A stretch of DNA of 64,000 nt from Microcaldota archaeon. GTDB taxonomy: Archaea; Micrarchaeota; Micrarchaeia; Micrarchaeales; Micrarchaeaceae. Position numbers and translations under genes: made by a program. The notes beneath the pieces were generated by a model. It ran no database searches, was not told the origin of the DNA, and saw only the letters and a program-made list of their open reading frames with translations. The DNA is taken from NCBI GenBank assembly GCA_021798935.1, contig JAJZBL010000001.1:1-64000 (forward strand), read 5' to 3'. Positions 41,614-50,446 of the stretch are shown piece after piece. The number at the start of each line of letters is the position of its first letter. Position 1 is the first letter of the stretch.

Positions 41614-42078
41614 TCACCTTTTTTTAAGTTCGTTTATAACGGTAAGAACTTTTTCTTTTATCGGATTTACCTTAAAGTCTATGAAATTGTTCAACCATTC
41701 AGATTCATCGTATTTTTTAGCATTCTCTGGAAGTACTAAAAAATATTTGCCTTTCGAATGGCTTATCAGTCCAAGGTTGCTGAGCTGCAGCAGGTGGTAT
41801 CTCAAGGTCTTTTCGTTGATCTGGCTCCAATTTTTGCCGATGTACTCCGATAAATCATCTACAGATGGATCTGATTTCACATTGAACTGAAAGTATAATA
41901 TTGCATCAAATACGTAAATTGCATTTAGCCTAGATTCTCCAGGATTTATTATTCCAAGCGATATTGCAAGCCATCTCACCATCGACCTTCTGGTCTCCAT
42001 GACCTCTGCTGTTAGCTTAAGATTCCTAAGCAGTATTTCACTTTCTATAAGCTTTGATTCATTTAAACCCAAACGCAA
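41614..42078 (-). CDS. Predicted winged-helix regulator
   Basis: This 154-residue protein has a helical N-terminal part with R-R-S-M-V-R-W-L and a C-terminal winged-helix: the D-D-L-S-E-Y-I-G-K and L-R-Y-H-L-L-Q-L-S-N-L-G-L-I-S-H-S-K-G-K-Y-F pattern (residues about 80-117) matches a recognition helix and wing. It is the upstream gene of a two-gene unit with the 584-residue surface protein. I infer that it regulates that gene or itself. The upstream region (42079-42390) holds its promoter. Confidence 0.65.
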   Translation of the reverse strand: MRLGLNESKLIESEILLRNLKLTAEVMETRRSMVRWLAISLGIINPGESRLNAIYVFDAILYFQFNVKSDPSVDDLSEYIGKNWSQINEKTLRYHLLQLSNLGLISHSKGKYFLVLPENAKKYDESEWLNNFIDFKVNPIKEKVLTVINELKKR

Positions 42079-42414
42079 ACACCTTACATACCTATATTTT
42101 ATAGTTGATCTGTAGATTCTTTGTTTTTATGCTTTAAAAAATGCATTAATTAGTTATTTAAAATTTCATTTATTTTGCCGATCTTCAAAAGAGGTATAAA
42201 TTTAATTAATTTCTTAAAATATAAAATACCTTTGGTTGTAGTAGTTATTAAAGATATTTATGTACCAATTTAGAATGATAATTAATTTATTTTCGGCAGA
42301 TGTAGATTTAACTATATTAGAGGTTATTTCTATATAAGTTATCTGTTATGAAATATCACAAATATGTTAATGGGTTGATGTAGTTATTTAGTGATAATAA
42401 ATTGTGGTGATTTA
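42079..42414. other. Intergenic region with divergent promoters
   Basis: About 336 bases separate the winged-helix gene and the small beta-rich protein. Several TATA-like elements are visible (for example TATATTTTATAG near 42108-42118 and GGTATAAATTTAATTAA near 42195). A weak dyad GGTAT/ATACC spans part of it. I find no gene or RNA. Confidence 0.4.
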
Positions 42415-42771
42415 TTGGAAAGAAAAGATATCGAAATTGCATTTTTACCTGAGAAATTGAAAAGTTCGCAAAAGAACGAGGTGTTGGCTACAGTAAAACT
42501 CTCAAATAATTCAGACAAATACTGTTGGTACGAATTTGATGTCAACTTAAACTCACCTCTCTCATTAACTTATGACCAAGAGCTTGATAAAGGAAGATTT
42601 AGAGTTGGAATATTAGAGCCTAAGACCACAAAGAACAAAGAATTCAAGATATTCACAATGGATAATCCGGGACCTGGAATCCACAAAATCAACTTTACTA
42701 TATATGTATATGATGGGGATGCGGCAATATCAGATAGGTTAGATTATGAAGTGGGAATAGAATCGGTTTGA
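42415..42771 (+). CDS. Small beta-rich protein
   Basis: I do not recognise this 118-residue protein. Its pattern of alternating hydrophobic strands, V-K-L-S-N-N-S-D-K-Y-C-W-Y-E-F-D-V near residues 27-43 and G-P-G-I-H-K-I-N-F-T-I-Y-V-Y near 88-101, suggests an immunoglobulin-like or CARDB-like sandwich without a signal or membrane helix. TTG at 42415 is preferred because GGTGA lies eight bases upstream; an in-frame GTG at 42391 is the alternative. It is likely cytosolic and lineage-specific. Function is unknown. Confidence 0.55.
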   Translation: MERKDIEIAFLPEKLKSSQKNEVLATVKLSNNSDKYCWYEFDVNLNSPLSLTYDQELDKGRFRVGILEPKTTKNKEFKIFTMDNPGPGIHKINFTIYVYDGDAAISDRLDYEVGIESV

Positions 42772-42783
42772 TTTATTTGTGCT

Positions 42784-43047
42784 TTAGAGATTTATAAAGT
42801 CCTTTATGCCTAACCCTTTTGGAAATGCCCTTGCTGTTTGGCTTTGTACTGGAAGCCCTGCTTCTTCAGAAATTCTCTGAAGTTCTGCAAACCCTATCAA
42901 TTTGTCAGAAAATAGCTCTGTGTATTCAAGATTGCCCTCTTTTATCTTTTTGACTGTGAACCTTATTTTCTGGCGTATTCCAGATCTATTAACCTCGAAG
43001 GTTGCCTCGCCTTCCTTTAATATTTTTTTAGCGTTTTCGTTTACCAT
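42784..43047 (-). CDS. Hypothetical protein
   Basis: I do not recognise this 87-residue protein. It begins M-V-N-E-N-A-K-K-I-L-K-E-G with a mixed charged pattern, a central strand-like segment (I-R-F-T-V-K-K-I-K-E) and a conserved-looking C-terminal A-R-A-F-P-K-G-L-G-I. No membrane segment or catalytic motif is visible. ATG at 43047 has GAGGTG five bases upstream, which supports it over an ORF start at 43101. The stop codon lies in the right arm of a 5-bp hairpin (CTTTA/TAAAG). Confidence 0.5.
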   Translation of the reverse strand: MVNENAKKILKEGEATFEVNRSGIRQKIRFTVKKIKEGNLEYTELFSDKLIGFAELQRISEEAGLPVQSQTARAFPKGLGIKDFINL

Positions 43048-43194
43048 AAATGCACCTCTAGCTGCTATTAAGTTTTTATTGTATTTAATGATTTCATGCA
43101 AATGTACTATTGTAAATAAATCATTAGTGGTCCAATAACTTCGTCAAAATAAATTGAATGTTGATATGCAGTTGCAGGATTTATCCTTAAAAAT

Positions 43195-43887
43195 TTATGC
43201 TAAAAGCAGGAATATAACTAATGCCACGATACTTCCAAAAACACTTGCAAAGAAATTTGATGTGTATTTGTTGCCCTTTCCATTTTCTTCAAAGTACCCC
43301 AATATAGAATCAAATAGTGTGCCTCCAAGGCCTCCGAGTATTGCTGCAACAAATAGCGATATAATGCTTATCCCTGCTGTACTAAAGTATCCTATCCATG
43401 GAAGCATTATTAGGCTTTGCAGAAATGCAGCTAGCACTCCTGCAGATATCCCAAGCCATGTTACTGCTCCTGAAGTGCCTTTCTTGACACGCTTTAATGT
43501 AAGAAGCATAATTGGCTCTCCATCCAAGACCCCTATCTCGCTGCTGAATTTATCTGCAGTTATTGCTGTAACACTGCCTACAAATGCAAATATCAATGCA
43601 TACTTTGAAAAAGGATTGGAGCTTAAGAAGTAATAAGCTAAAACTAGCAGAAAAGGCCAAAGCCCATTTGCGATGACATTTTTTATGCCTCTGGTATCTT
43701 CGAAAAGTTTCTTCTTGAGCTTATATCTCTTTCCTACGAAGCTTACTATCGCAGATAAGACTAAAAACCACAACATCATAAAGAAGAAGAATAATCCAAG
43801 GCTTCTTCCTAATAATATAATTAATAGGCCCATTATTAGCCCAACGATGGTTGCTTTTGGTGTTAATGTTAAAAAATTAAGTTTCAT
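43195..43887 (-). CDS. DUF92 family membrane protein
   Basis: This 230-residue protein is an integral membrane protein of the DUF92/TMEM19 family. It has six or more hydrophobic segments and the family motifs: G-I-K-N-V-I-A-N-G-L-W (residues about 67-77), A-D-K-F-S-S-E-I-G (110-118), K-K-G-T-S-G-A-V-T-W-L-G (134-145) and G-G-L-G-G-T-L-F-D-S-I-L-G (185-197). Related plant and bacterial proteins act as phytyl or isoprenyl phosphate kinases, so a role in isoprenoid recycling is plausible but not shown here. Two tandem palindromes lie just upstream of its promoter. Confidence 0.82.
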   Translation of the reverse strand: MKLNFLTLTPKATIVGLIMGLLIILLGRSLGLFFFFMMLWFLVLSAIVSFVGKRYKLKKKLFEDTRGIKNVIANGLWPFLLVLAYYFLSSNPFSKYALIFAFVGSVTAITADKFSSEIGVLDGEPIMLLTLKRVKKGTSGAVTWLGISAGVLAAFLQSLIMLPWIGYFSTAGISIISLFVAAILGGLGGTLFDSILGYFEENGKGNKYTSNFFASVFGSIVALVIFLLLA

Positions 43888-43918
43888 TTATTCCACTTTA
43901 AAGATTTAGGGTTCAATA

Positions 43919-43944
43919 ATTTCATAGAAATATTTCATAGAAAT
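43919..43944. promoter_or_regulatory. Two tandem 13-bp palindromes
   Basis: The 13-base unit ATTTCATAGAAAT (a 5-bp palindrome around ATA) occurs twice without a gap, 43919-43931 and 43932-43944. It sits about 30 bases upstream of the DUF92 start, where the promoter is expected, and has the form of a tandem operator. Confidence 0.55.
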
Positions 43945-44060
43945 TAAAAATTGCCTTAACAAAATTCAAAATTTGGTACATTACCATTTTTCCTTTTCTT
44001 TTATAAATTTAAATATCTTAGTATAGAAAGCCATTTAAATATTAAACTTAAAGTATATCT

Positions 44061-44135
44061 AGTTCTATACTGTGGAAGGTCATAGAACTGGTCGCCTTGT
44101 CAGCATGGCAAAACATGCTGACCTATTTCTTGTTT
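44061..44135 (+). ncRNA. Candidate structured small RNA
   Basis: Two strong hairpins lie close together. The first pairs AGTTCTAT (44061-44068) with ATAGAACT (44082-44089) over 13 bases. The second pairs GTCAGCATG (44099-44107) with CATGCTGAC (44114-44122) over a six-base loop. A T-rich run (44123-44136) follows. A TATA-like AAATATTAAA lies about 20-30 bases upstream. radA has its own TATA box later, so this is probably a separate short transcript. It has no open frame, and I do not recognise a known RNA family. Confidence 0.5.
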
Positions 44136-44160
44136 TTGAAATCTTAATTTTCAATTCACT

Positions 44161-44176
44161 AAACTATTATATATTT
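44161..44176 (+). promoter_or_regulatory. TATA box of radA
   Basis: ACTATTATATATTTTG lies about 48-63 bases upstream of the radA ATG, placing the transcript start near 44190. A small dyad (ACGG/CCGT) in the leader is minor. Confidence 0.35.
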
Positions 44177-44223
44177 TGTTTATTCAATAGTATTGTAAAA
44201 CGGTTTGCCGTCAAGATGTTTTC

Positions 44224-45174
44224 ATGGTAAAAGATAAAGTTGTAAGAGAAATTGAGGATTTGCCAGGAATAGGCGAGGCAACTGCAGAGAAACTTAGGAA
44301 TGCAGGAATAGACTCTTTAGATAAGATAGCAGTATATGCCCCACATGATTTGGCAGACTTAATAGGAATAAGCCCAGAGGCAGCTAAGAAGGCAATAGCG
44401 GCAGCCCAAGAGGCAACTACAATAAATTATTCCACAGGAAATGAAATAGACAGTGTTAGAAGGGAGCTTGGGAAAATATCTACTAATTCAAAGAATTTGG
44501 ATGAGCTTATAGGTGGAGGAATAGAGACTAAGGCAATAACAGAGGTTTATGGAAAGTTTGCTTCTGGAAAAACGCAGGTTGGATTTCAATTGTCGGTAAA
44601 TGCACAACTTCCAAAGGATGAAGGTGGTATAGAAGGGAATGTCCTCTTTATAGATACAGAGGGTACATTTAGGCCAGAGAGAATAGAGTCTATTGCCTCA
44701 AGCAAAGGGATAGATCCGGAAAAAGCTTTGGAGAATATAATGGTTGTAAGGGCTACAACAACAGATCAGCAGATACTTACAGTGGAACGCGCTGACAAGC
44801 TTATTGTAGAGAAGAATATAAAGCTAATAATAGTTGATTCTTTAACCGCATTGTTTAGGGCGGAATTCATAGGGAGGGGTGCTTTAGGAGAAAGACAGCA
44901 AAAGCTTAACTCCCATATACACAAGCTTCAACTGCTTGCAGACAAGTATAGTGTTGCAATATATGTGACTAACCAGGTTATGGATAATCCAGGGATACTT
45001 TTTGGAGATCCTACTACACCTATAGGAGGCAATATAATAGCACACGCAGCTACGACAAGACTTTACATTAGGAAAAGTAAAGAGGATAAAAGGATTGTAA
45101 GGCTGGTTGACTCTCCAAACATGCCAGATGGCGAATGCATTATAAGAGTAACTCCTGGAGGCATAACTGATTGA
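44224..45174 (+). CDS. radA: DNA repair and recombination protein RadA
   Basis: This 316-residue protein is archaeal RadA, the RecA/Rad51-family recombinase. An N-terminal helix-hairpin-helix (L-P-G-I-G-E-A-T-A-E-K-L, residues 13-24) precedes the ATPase core: Walker A G-K-F-A-S-G-K-T (110-117), D-T-E-G-T-F-R-P-E, the Walker B region I-I-V-D-S and the DNA-binding loops with F-R-A-E-F-I-G-R-G and T-N-Q-V. There is no intein. The protein ends in the conserved G-G-I-T-D segment. It is a stand-alone gene with its own promoter downstream of a candidate small RNA. Confidence 0.97.
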   Translation: MVKDKVVREIEDLPGIGEATAEKLRNAGIDSLDKIAVYAPHDLADLIGISPEAAKKAIAAAQEATTINYSTGNEIDSVRRELGKISTNSKNLDELIGGGIETKAITEVYGKFASGKTQVGFQLSVNAQLPKDEGGIEGNVLFIDTEGTFRPERIESIASSKGIDPEKALENIMVVRATTTDQQILTVERADKLIVEKNIKLIIVDSLTALFRAEFIGRGALGERQQKLNSHIHKLQLLADKYSVAIYVTNQVMDNPGILFGDPTTPIGGNIIAHAATTRLYIRKSKEDKRIVRLVDSPNMPDGECIIRVTPGGITD

Positions 45175-45304
45175 TTGATTTAAGACTTTTTTTCTTTGAG
45201 AAACTTGCAGCTTAAACTGCTTGATGATATAAAATCAGAGTACTGCTAAATTACAGTTAATTTGGTTTATAGGAATCATACCCTAAAAGGATACTAAAAG
45301 AGGG

Positions 45305-47758
45305 TCAAGGATTTGGGGGGCTTTCCCCAATATCCCTGCTCTCAATTGCCATTGCAGTCGCAAGCTTGTCATCTTTATCTAATTTCATCACCCTTACACC
45401 GCTTGCATTTCTGCCTGTCTTCCTTATTCCCTTAGCTTCTACCTGTATGGCCACACCTTTCATGCTTGTAAGCATGAATTGGCTATCAAGGCTGGTGCAC
45501 AGCGCTATAACAACATTACCAGTCTTTGGCGTCACTTTGAGATTGCGTACACCTACACCGCCTCTCCTCTGCAAACGGTATTCGCTTATGATAGTAGCTT
45601 TTCCATATCCGTTCTCAGTAAACGTGAATACAAGATCGGAGTCTGATGCGGTTAGGACATTCTTTACCGAATCTCCTTCCCTAAGCCGTATTCCTATAAC
45701 ACCGCTTGCGTTTCTGCCTAATGGCCTAAATCCAGATTCCTTGAACCTAACTGCTAAGCCTTTCTTTGTAATTATTAAGATATTGGAATCTCCGGTTGAC
45801 AATACTACATCTACCAAGCTGTCTCCTTCCCTCAATGCCAATGCCCTGATACCTTTTGATCTTGGATGGGAGAAAAGCTCTGATTTCGTCTTCTTTATAA
45901 TTCCCTTTTCCGTTATAAAGATTATGAACTTTCCCTCGAATGTTCTTGTATTTATGATTTCGACAATCTGTTCATTTTCACTTAGATTAACCAAGTTGAC
46001 TGCAGCTTTTCCTGAAGAGTACCTTCCAGTTTCTGGAATTTCATAAGCCTTTAGCCAATGTACTTTACCCAAGTTTGTTATAAACAAAAGGTAATCTTTA
46101 GACATGCAATTTATGCTGCGCTTTACGAAATCTCCCTCTTTAAGGTCTATGCTTCTTACCCCCTTACCTCCTCTTCTCTGGGTCTTGTATTCTTTTGCAT
46201 TGACTCTCTTCAAATACCCCTGTTTTGTTAGAAGGACTAGGTTTTCCTCGTCTCTTATAAGATCCTCATTTGTTATATTTGCATAATCTATATTTTGTTC
46301 TATAGAGGTACTTCTATCTTTAGAGTACCTGCTTTTTATGCTCTCGGTCTCTTCCTTTATTATAGAATAAACTTCATTTTCATCAGATAGCACTTTATTA
46401 TAATATTCTATGTTTCCAGTTAAAGTCTTGTCTTCCGCTTCTAGTGAAGTTTTCTCCAAGTTAGTGAGCTTGCTCAGCTTCATGTCTAATATTGCATTTG
46501 ATTGTTTTTCTGAAAGATTAAAGCCAGACATTATCGCTTCCCTTGCGGCTTTGGTATCGGAGCTTGATTTTATTGTATTTATTATTGAATCGATATTGCT
46601 TATTGCAACAAGAAGCCCTTTGACTATATGAAGCCGATCTTCTGCTACTTTCAGGTCGTGTGCAGTCCTGTTCCTTACTACAGAAACCCTGTGCTCTACA
46701 AATATCTTGATGAAATTTTTAATGTTTAGGGTGAGCAATCTATTTCCCATAACTGCAATATTCATGACAGGAAGTGAAATCTGCAATTGTGTGTGCTTGT
46801 AAAGCAGGTTCATAACAAATTCAGGATCAACATCGTTCTTTACCTCTATATATATGCGGATTCCTTTTTTATCGCTTTCATCTCTAAGCCCAGAGATAGA
46901 TGTTATAATTTTGTCCTTTACTAATTCTCCGATCTTTTGTATCAATGTCGCTTTGTTGACTGTATATGGTATCTCGGTTACTATAATTACATTTCTCTTG
47001 TTTATGTTCTCTATATGATAACGTGCTCTTATTGTAACTGTCCCTCTCCCCGTAAGGTATGATCTTCTGAGATCTTCAGTATCAAAAACTATACCGCCAG
47101 TAGGAAAATCAGGGCCTTTTATGAACTTAAGAAGATCTTCTGGGGTAACCTCTTTGTTGTTTATATATTCTATTATAGCATCGCATACTTCACCAAGATT
47201 ATGTGGCAGTATGTTTGTAGCTACTCCAACTGCTATACCCGATGAACCGTTTATGAGCAGATTGGGTATTTTAGATGGAAGCACCAGGGGTTCCCTTTCG
47301 GTATTATCAAAATTTGGTACAAATGGCACTGCATCTTTATCTAAATCCTCTAGCATGTCTTCTGCTATTCTCCTTAGCCTTACTTCTGTATAACGCTGTG
47401 CTGCAGGAGGGTCTCCATCTATAGATCCCATGTTTCCCTGCCCTTCAACTAACATATAGTTCATGGAGAAATCCTGTGCCATCCTGACAAGTGTTTCATA
47501 TGCTGCAGCGTCTCCATGAGGATGGTACTTTCCTATGACCTCTCCTACAATCCTTGCACTCTTTTTAGTCGGCTGGTCATGCAGGTTGTTTATCTGGTAC
47601 ATTGCGTACAGTATCCTGCGCTGCGCTGGCTTCAATCCGTCTCTGGCATCAGGAAGAGCTCTACCGACTATTACACTCATTGCATAATCGATGTAGCTCT
47701 TCTGCATCTCATTCTCTATAGGCACTTCAATATTTTCACTCATATAATCATCAAACAT
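45305..47758 (-). CDS. gyrA: DNA gyrase subunit A
   Basis: This 817-residue protein is GyrA. The N-terminal domain has the [13 protein letters not shown] motif, H-P-H-G-D near 79-83 and the catalytic tyrosine Tyr123 in A-A-Q-R-Y-T-E. The C-terminal pinwheel has the true GyrA box Q-R-R-G-G-K-G (near residue 530), so it should wrap DNA and supercoil it. The position equal to E. coli Ser83 is Ala84, a quinolone-tolerant residue. Gyrase is a bacterial enzyme that some archaea acquired. It overlaps gyrB by eight bases. Its last codons form a GC hairpin (TTGGGG/CCCCAA). Confidence 0.96.
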   Translation of the reverse strand: MFDDYMSENIEVPIENEMQKSYIDYAMSVIVGRALPDARDGLKPAQRRILYAMYQINNLHDQPTKKSARIVGEVIGKYHPHGDAAAYETLVRMAQDFSMNYMLVEGQGNMGSIDGDPPAAQRYTEVRLRRIAEDMLEDLDKDAVPFVPNFDNTEREPLVLPSKIPNLLINGSSGIAVGVATNILPHNLGEVCDAIIEYINNKEVTPEDLLKFIKGPDFPTGGIVFDTEDLRRSYLTGRGTVTIRARYHIENINKRNVIIVTEIPYTVNKATLIQKIGELVKDKIITSISGLRDESDKKGIRIYIEVKNDVDPEFVMNLLYKHTQLQISLPVMNIAVMGNRLLTLNIKNFIKIFVEHRVSVVRNRTAHDLKVAEDRLHIVKGLLVAISNIDSIINTIKSSSDTKAAREAIMSGFNLSEKQSNAILDMKLSKLTNLEKTSLEAEDKTLTGNIEYYNKVLSDENEVYSIIKEETESIKSRYSKDRSTSIEQNIDYANITNEDLIRDEENLVLLTKQGYLKRVNAKEYKTQRRGGKGVRSIDLKEGDFVKRSINCMSKDYLLFITNLGKVHWLKAYEIPETGRYSSGKAAVNLVNLSENEQIVEIINTRTFEGKFIIFITEKGIIKKTKSELFSHPRSKGIRALALREGDSLVDVVLSTGDSNILIITKKGLAVRFKESGFRPLGRNASGVIGIRLREGDSVKNVLTASDSDLVFTFTENGYGKATIISEYRLQRRGGVGVRNLKVTPKTGNVVIALCTSLDSQFMLTSMKGVAIQVEAKGIRKTGRNASGVRVMKLDKDDKLATAMAIESRDIGESPPNP
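45313..45330 (-). terminator. GC hairpin at the gyrA end
   Basis: TTGGGG and CCCCAA pair over six bases within the last codons of gyrA, followed by a T-containing stretch on the minus strand. It is likely part of the transcription end. Confidence 0.5.
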
Positions 47759-49649
47759 CTAAGAAAGAAACTTCAGTAGAATGTGCTTCTAAGAATTTTC
47801 TCCTGTTTTCAACATTCGCACCCATAAGCGTATCGAATATGGAATCCGCAAGCTCTGCGTCCTTTATTGTTATTCTTTTCAACACTCTGTTCTCTGGATT
47901 CATCGTAGTTTCCCAAAGCTGATCTGGGTTCATCTCTCCCAATCCTTTGTATCTATTTACCAGACCTTTGCCATTGTTTTCCTTAAGTATCTGGTTCATC
48001 TGGTCGTCATTGTAAGCGTACTTAACTTCCTTGCCTATAGTTATCTTGTACAAAGGAGGCTGTGCTGCATATATGTATCCCCTCTCTATAACTTCTTTCA
48101 GGTATCTGTAGAAGAAGGTAAGAAGCAGGGTTTCTATGTGGCTTCCATCTACATCTGCATCTGTTAAAAATATGATTTTATGGTACCTTAAATTGTCTAT
48201 ATTAAACGAATCCTTTATACCTGTTCCCAATGCTGTTACCAATGTATGCAGCTCTGCATTGTTGAATATTTTTTCGGTAGATGCTTTTTCGACGTTTAAC
48301 ACTTTACCTCTCAATGGCATTATCGCTTGATACATCCTGTCCCTTCCTTGCTTGCTTGATCCTGCTGCGCTGTCTCCTTCTACTATGAATATTTCAGATT
48401 TGCTTGGATCATTTTCAGTACAATCAGCAAGCTTTCCTGGAAGTACAGAACCTTCGAATAAGCTCTTCTTCCTAGCTAGTTCTCTTGCCCTTCTCGCTGC
48501 TTCTCTCGCTTCTGAAGCTTTAAGCACCTTTTCGACTATTTTGGCTGCTTCTGCTGGATTCTCTTCCAAATAATAGGATAGTTCGGTATATACAGCATTT
48601 TCAACAATTTGCTTTACAAAAGTGTTGCCAAGCTTTTCTTTTGTCTGGCCTTCAAATTCAGGGTTCTGCATTAATATTGATATTATACCTATCAATCCTT
48701 CCCTTGTATCTTCTCCTTCAATGTTGATGTTTGTTTTTTTAGCGTTTTTCTGCACGTATGTAGTTATAGCTCTTGTCAATGCTGAATGAAATCCAGAAAC
48801 ATGCATTCCTCCTTCAGGGGTCTTTATATTATTTACAAAAGATAGCAGCTCCTCGCTGTAAGATTTAATATATTGTATTGACACGCTTATTTTTGTATCA
48901 TTTATTTCTTTTGTGATCAATATAGGCTTTGATATTTCCTCTTTTCCTCCTCTTATATAATCCATGAAATCTGTTATCCCTTTTTCTGAATAAAACTCAG
49001 TTGTTGTCTCTTTTTCATCCCTTGCATCTATAAGGGTTATTTTTAGCCCTGGGTTCAAGAAAGTTACGTCCCTTAACCTATCTATAAGAGAAATCGAATC
49101 GAATGACCCTACTGAGAATATCTCTTTATCGGGCTTAAATTTTATGGTAGTGCCAGTTTCTGTTGTATCCCCTATTACATTTAATTGTGATATGGGCAGC
49201 CCTCTGCTAAATTCTTCTTTGTAGATTTTGCCATTCTTTTTTACTGTAACCTGAGTATATTCTGAGAGTGCATTTACAACTGTAAGCCCTACACCGTGCA
49301 ACCCTCCAGATACTTTGTAGATTTTGTTATCGAATTTTGCACCTGAATGCAATGATGTCATTATAACCTCTAAAGCAGGCTTGCCAGTAGCTGGCATTAT
49401 GTCTACAGGTATACCCCTTCCATCATCAGAGACTTCTGCAACATCTGTGTTATCTTCATTGGTTAACTTTATAGTTATATTTTTGCAATAACCAGATATA
49501 GATTCGTCTATTGAATTGTCTATTACCTCGTATAACAAGTGAAGAAAACCAGCACTTCCTGTAGAACCAATATACATTCCAGGCCTTTTACGGATACCCT
49601 GTGCTCCGGTCAATACCATTATATCTTTTGCACTATAATCATCAGGCAT
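47751..49649 (-). CDS. gyrB: DNA gyrase subunit B
   Basis: This 632-residue protein is GyrB. The GHKL ATPase motifs are seen as [14 protein letters not shown] and G-L-H-G-V-G-L near the N-terminus. The TOPRIM domain has E-G-D-S-A-A-G and D-A-D-V-D-G-S-H with P-L-R-G-K. No long insertion is present, so it is the short bacterial/archaeal-acquired form. It leads gyrA in the usual order for a two-gene unit. Its ATG follows an AGAGGAG site. Confidence 0.96.
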   Translation of the reverse strand: MPDDYSAKDIMVLTGAQGIRKRPGMYIGSTGSAGFLHLLYEVIDNSIDESISGYCKNITIKLTNEDNTDVAEVSDDGRGIPVDIMPATGKPALEVIMTSLHSGAKFDNKIYKVSGGLHGVGLTVVNALSEYTQVTVKKNGKIYKEEFSRGLPISQLNVIGDTTETGTTIKFKPDKEIFSVGSFDSISLIDRLRDVTFLNPGLKITLIDARDEKETTTEFYSEKGITDFMDYIRGGKEEISKPILITKEINDTKISVSIQYIKSYSEELLSFVNNIKTPEGGMHVSGFHSALTRAITTYVQKNAKKTNINIEGEDTREGLIGIISILMQNPEFEGQTKEKLGNTFVKQIVENAVYTELSYYLEENPAEAAKIVEKVLKASEAREAARRARELARKKSLFEGSVLPGKLADCTENDPSKSEIFIVEGDSAAGSSKQGRDRMYQAIMPLRGKVLNVEKASTEKIFNNAELHTLVTALGTGIKDSFNIDNLRYHKIIFLTDADVDGSHIETLLLTFFYRYLKEVIERGYIYAAQPPLYKITIGKEVKYAYNDDQMNQILKENNGKGLVNRYKGLGEMNPDQLWETTMNPENRVLKRITIKDAELADSIFDTLMGANVENRRKFLEAHSTEVSFLDV

Positions 49650-49771
49650 AAATACTCCTCTTTCATCTTAGTTAAACAGCAACTAGCTCACTAACACATA
49701 TCATTATCAATTTAACCTTTTAAGCCTTTCTACTCTCTAAAATATATGCTTTAAAAATAGAAAAATGAAGC

Positions 49772-49797
49772 AGGGTTATTTATATGATTTGAACCCT
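49772..49797 (-). terminator. Hairpin through the stop codon of the phosphatidyltransferase gene
   Basis: On the minus strand AGGGTT and AACCCT pair over 14 bases; the TAA stop (49778-49776) is at the edge of the right arm. A T-rich run follows, so it is a likely terminator. Confidence 0.5.
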
Positions 49798-50426
49798 TCA
49801 TAGATTTCAGAGATTCCTCTGATTACTATGTAGGTTACTAGGATTGCTGTCAGTATATACCCTATCATTATTGGATAATTGAGTATCCATACGAGCATTA
49901 AGTAAGAGAAGGTAACAAATTTTACTGCTTGTATACCAAATCTGCTTGCATTTGAAGAAAATAGCATCTCGGTGAACTTTGATTTCATCTTTGATGAGGT
50001 TCCTTTTGACGCAAGCATGGCATCTGCAAATGAATGCCTTACTATAATTATAAGGATCACGAATAAAGGAAGGACGTGTAGGAATACGAATGTGGCCCAC
50101 AATGCATATTCAGTTACTCTATCTCCTGCTATATCAAGCCTTGGCCCATAAGGCGCTATTTTGGAGATTGACTGCTTATATGCGACTACTTTTTTATGCT
50201 CTTTCCTGTTGCCGAGCGTGCTTTTAATATAAGTTATAAAGCTTATCTTGCCTTTGCTAGCTTCACTTACTGCAAAGAAGCCATCCAATGCATCAGATGC
50301 CAAATCCAGTGCAAAAAGGACTATTATTACCCATGCGTTGAACTTTATGACAACTAAATACACTATAAGTATCATTACGGCTGTTCTTATATAAGTTGTC
50401 AGATCTGCCTTTCTCAAGATTCTCAC
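49776..50426 (-). CDS. CDP-alcohol phosphatidyltransferase family protein with insertion
   Basis: This 216-residue membrane protein has the acid motif of CDP-alcohol phosphotransferases: D-A-L-D-G-F-F-A (residues 45-52) and G-P-R-L-D-I-A-G-D (94-102), giving D-x2-D-G-x2-A and G-x3-D-x3-D. The normal spacing between the two halves is about eight residues, but here about 40 lie between, and the usual Arg after Ala is Val. Helices follow. It would join a CDP-activated lipid to an alcohol such as myo-inositol phosphate, serine or glycerol phosphate to make a phospholipid head group. Activity with the insertion is uncertain. It is 20 bases downstream of a surface-protein gene. Confidence 0.7.
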   Translation of the reverse strand: MRILRKADLTTYIRTAVMILIVYLVVIKFNAWVIIVLFALDLASDALDGFFAVSEASKGKISFITYIKSTLGNRKEHKKVVAYKQSISKIAPYGPRLDIAGDRVTEYALWATFVFLHVLPLFVILIIIVRHSFADAMLASKGTSSKMKSKFTEMLFSSNASRFGIQAVKFVTFSYLMLVWILNYPIMIGYILTAILVTYIVIRGISEIYEGFKSYK

Positions 50427-50446
50427 TTTCTAGTACTAGGGATTGA

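Noticed and set aside
45218..45245. Possible C/D box RNA between radA and gyrA
   Set aside because: A TGATGA box is present, but no matching CTGA box lies at the right distance on the same strand.
45366..46046. Frame of 226 codons antisense to gyrA
   Set aside because: It mirrors the pinwheel domain of gyrA and lacks any protein-family pattern or start signal.
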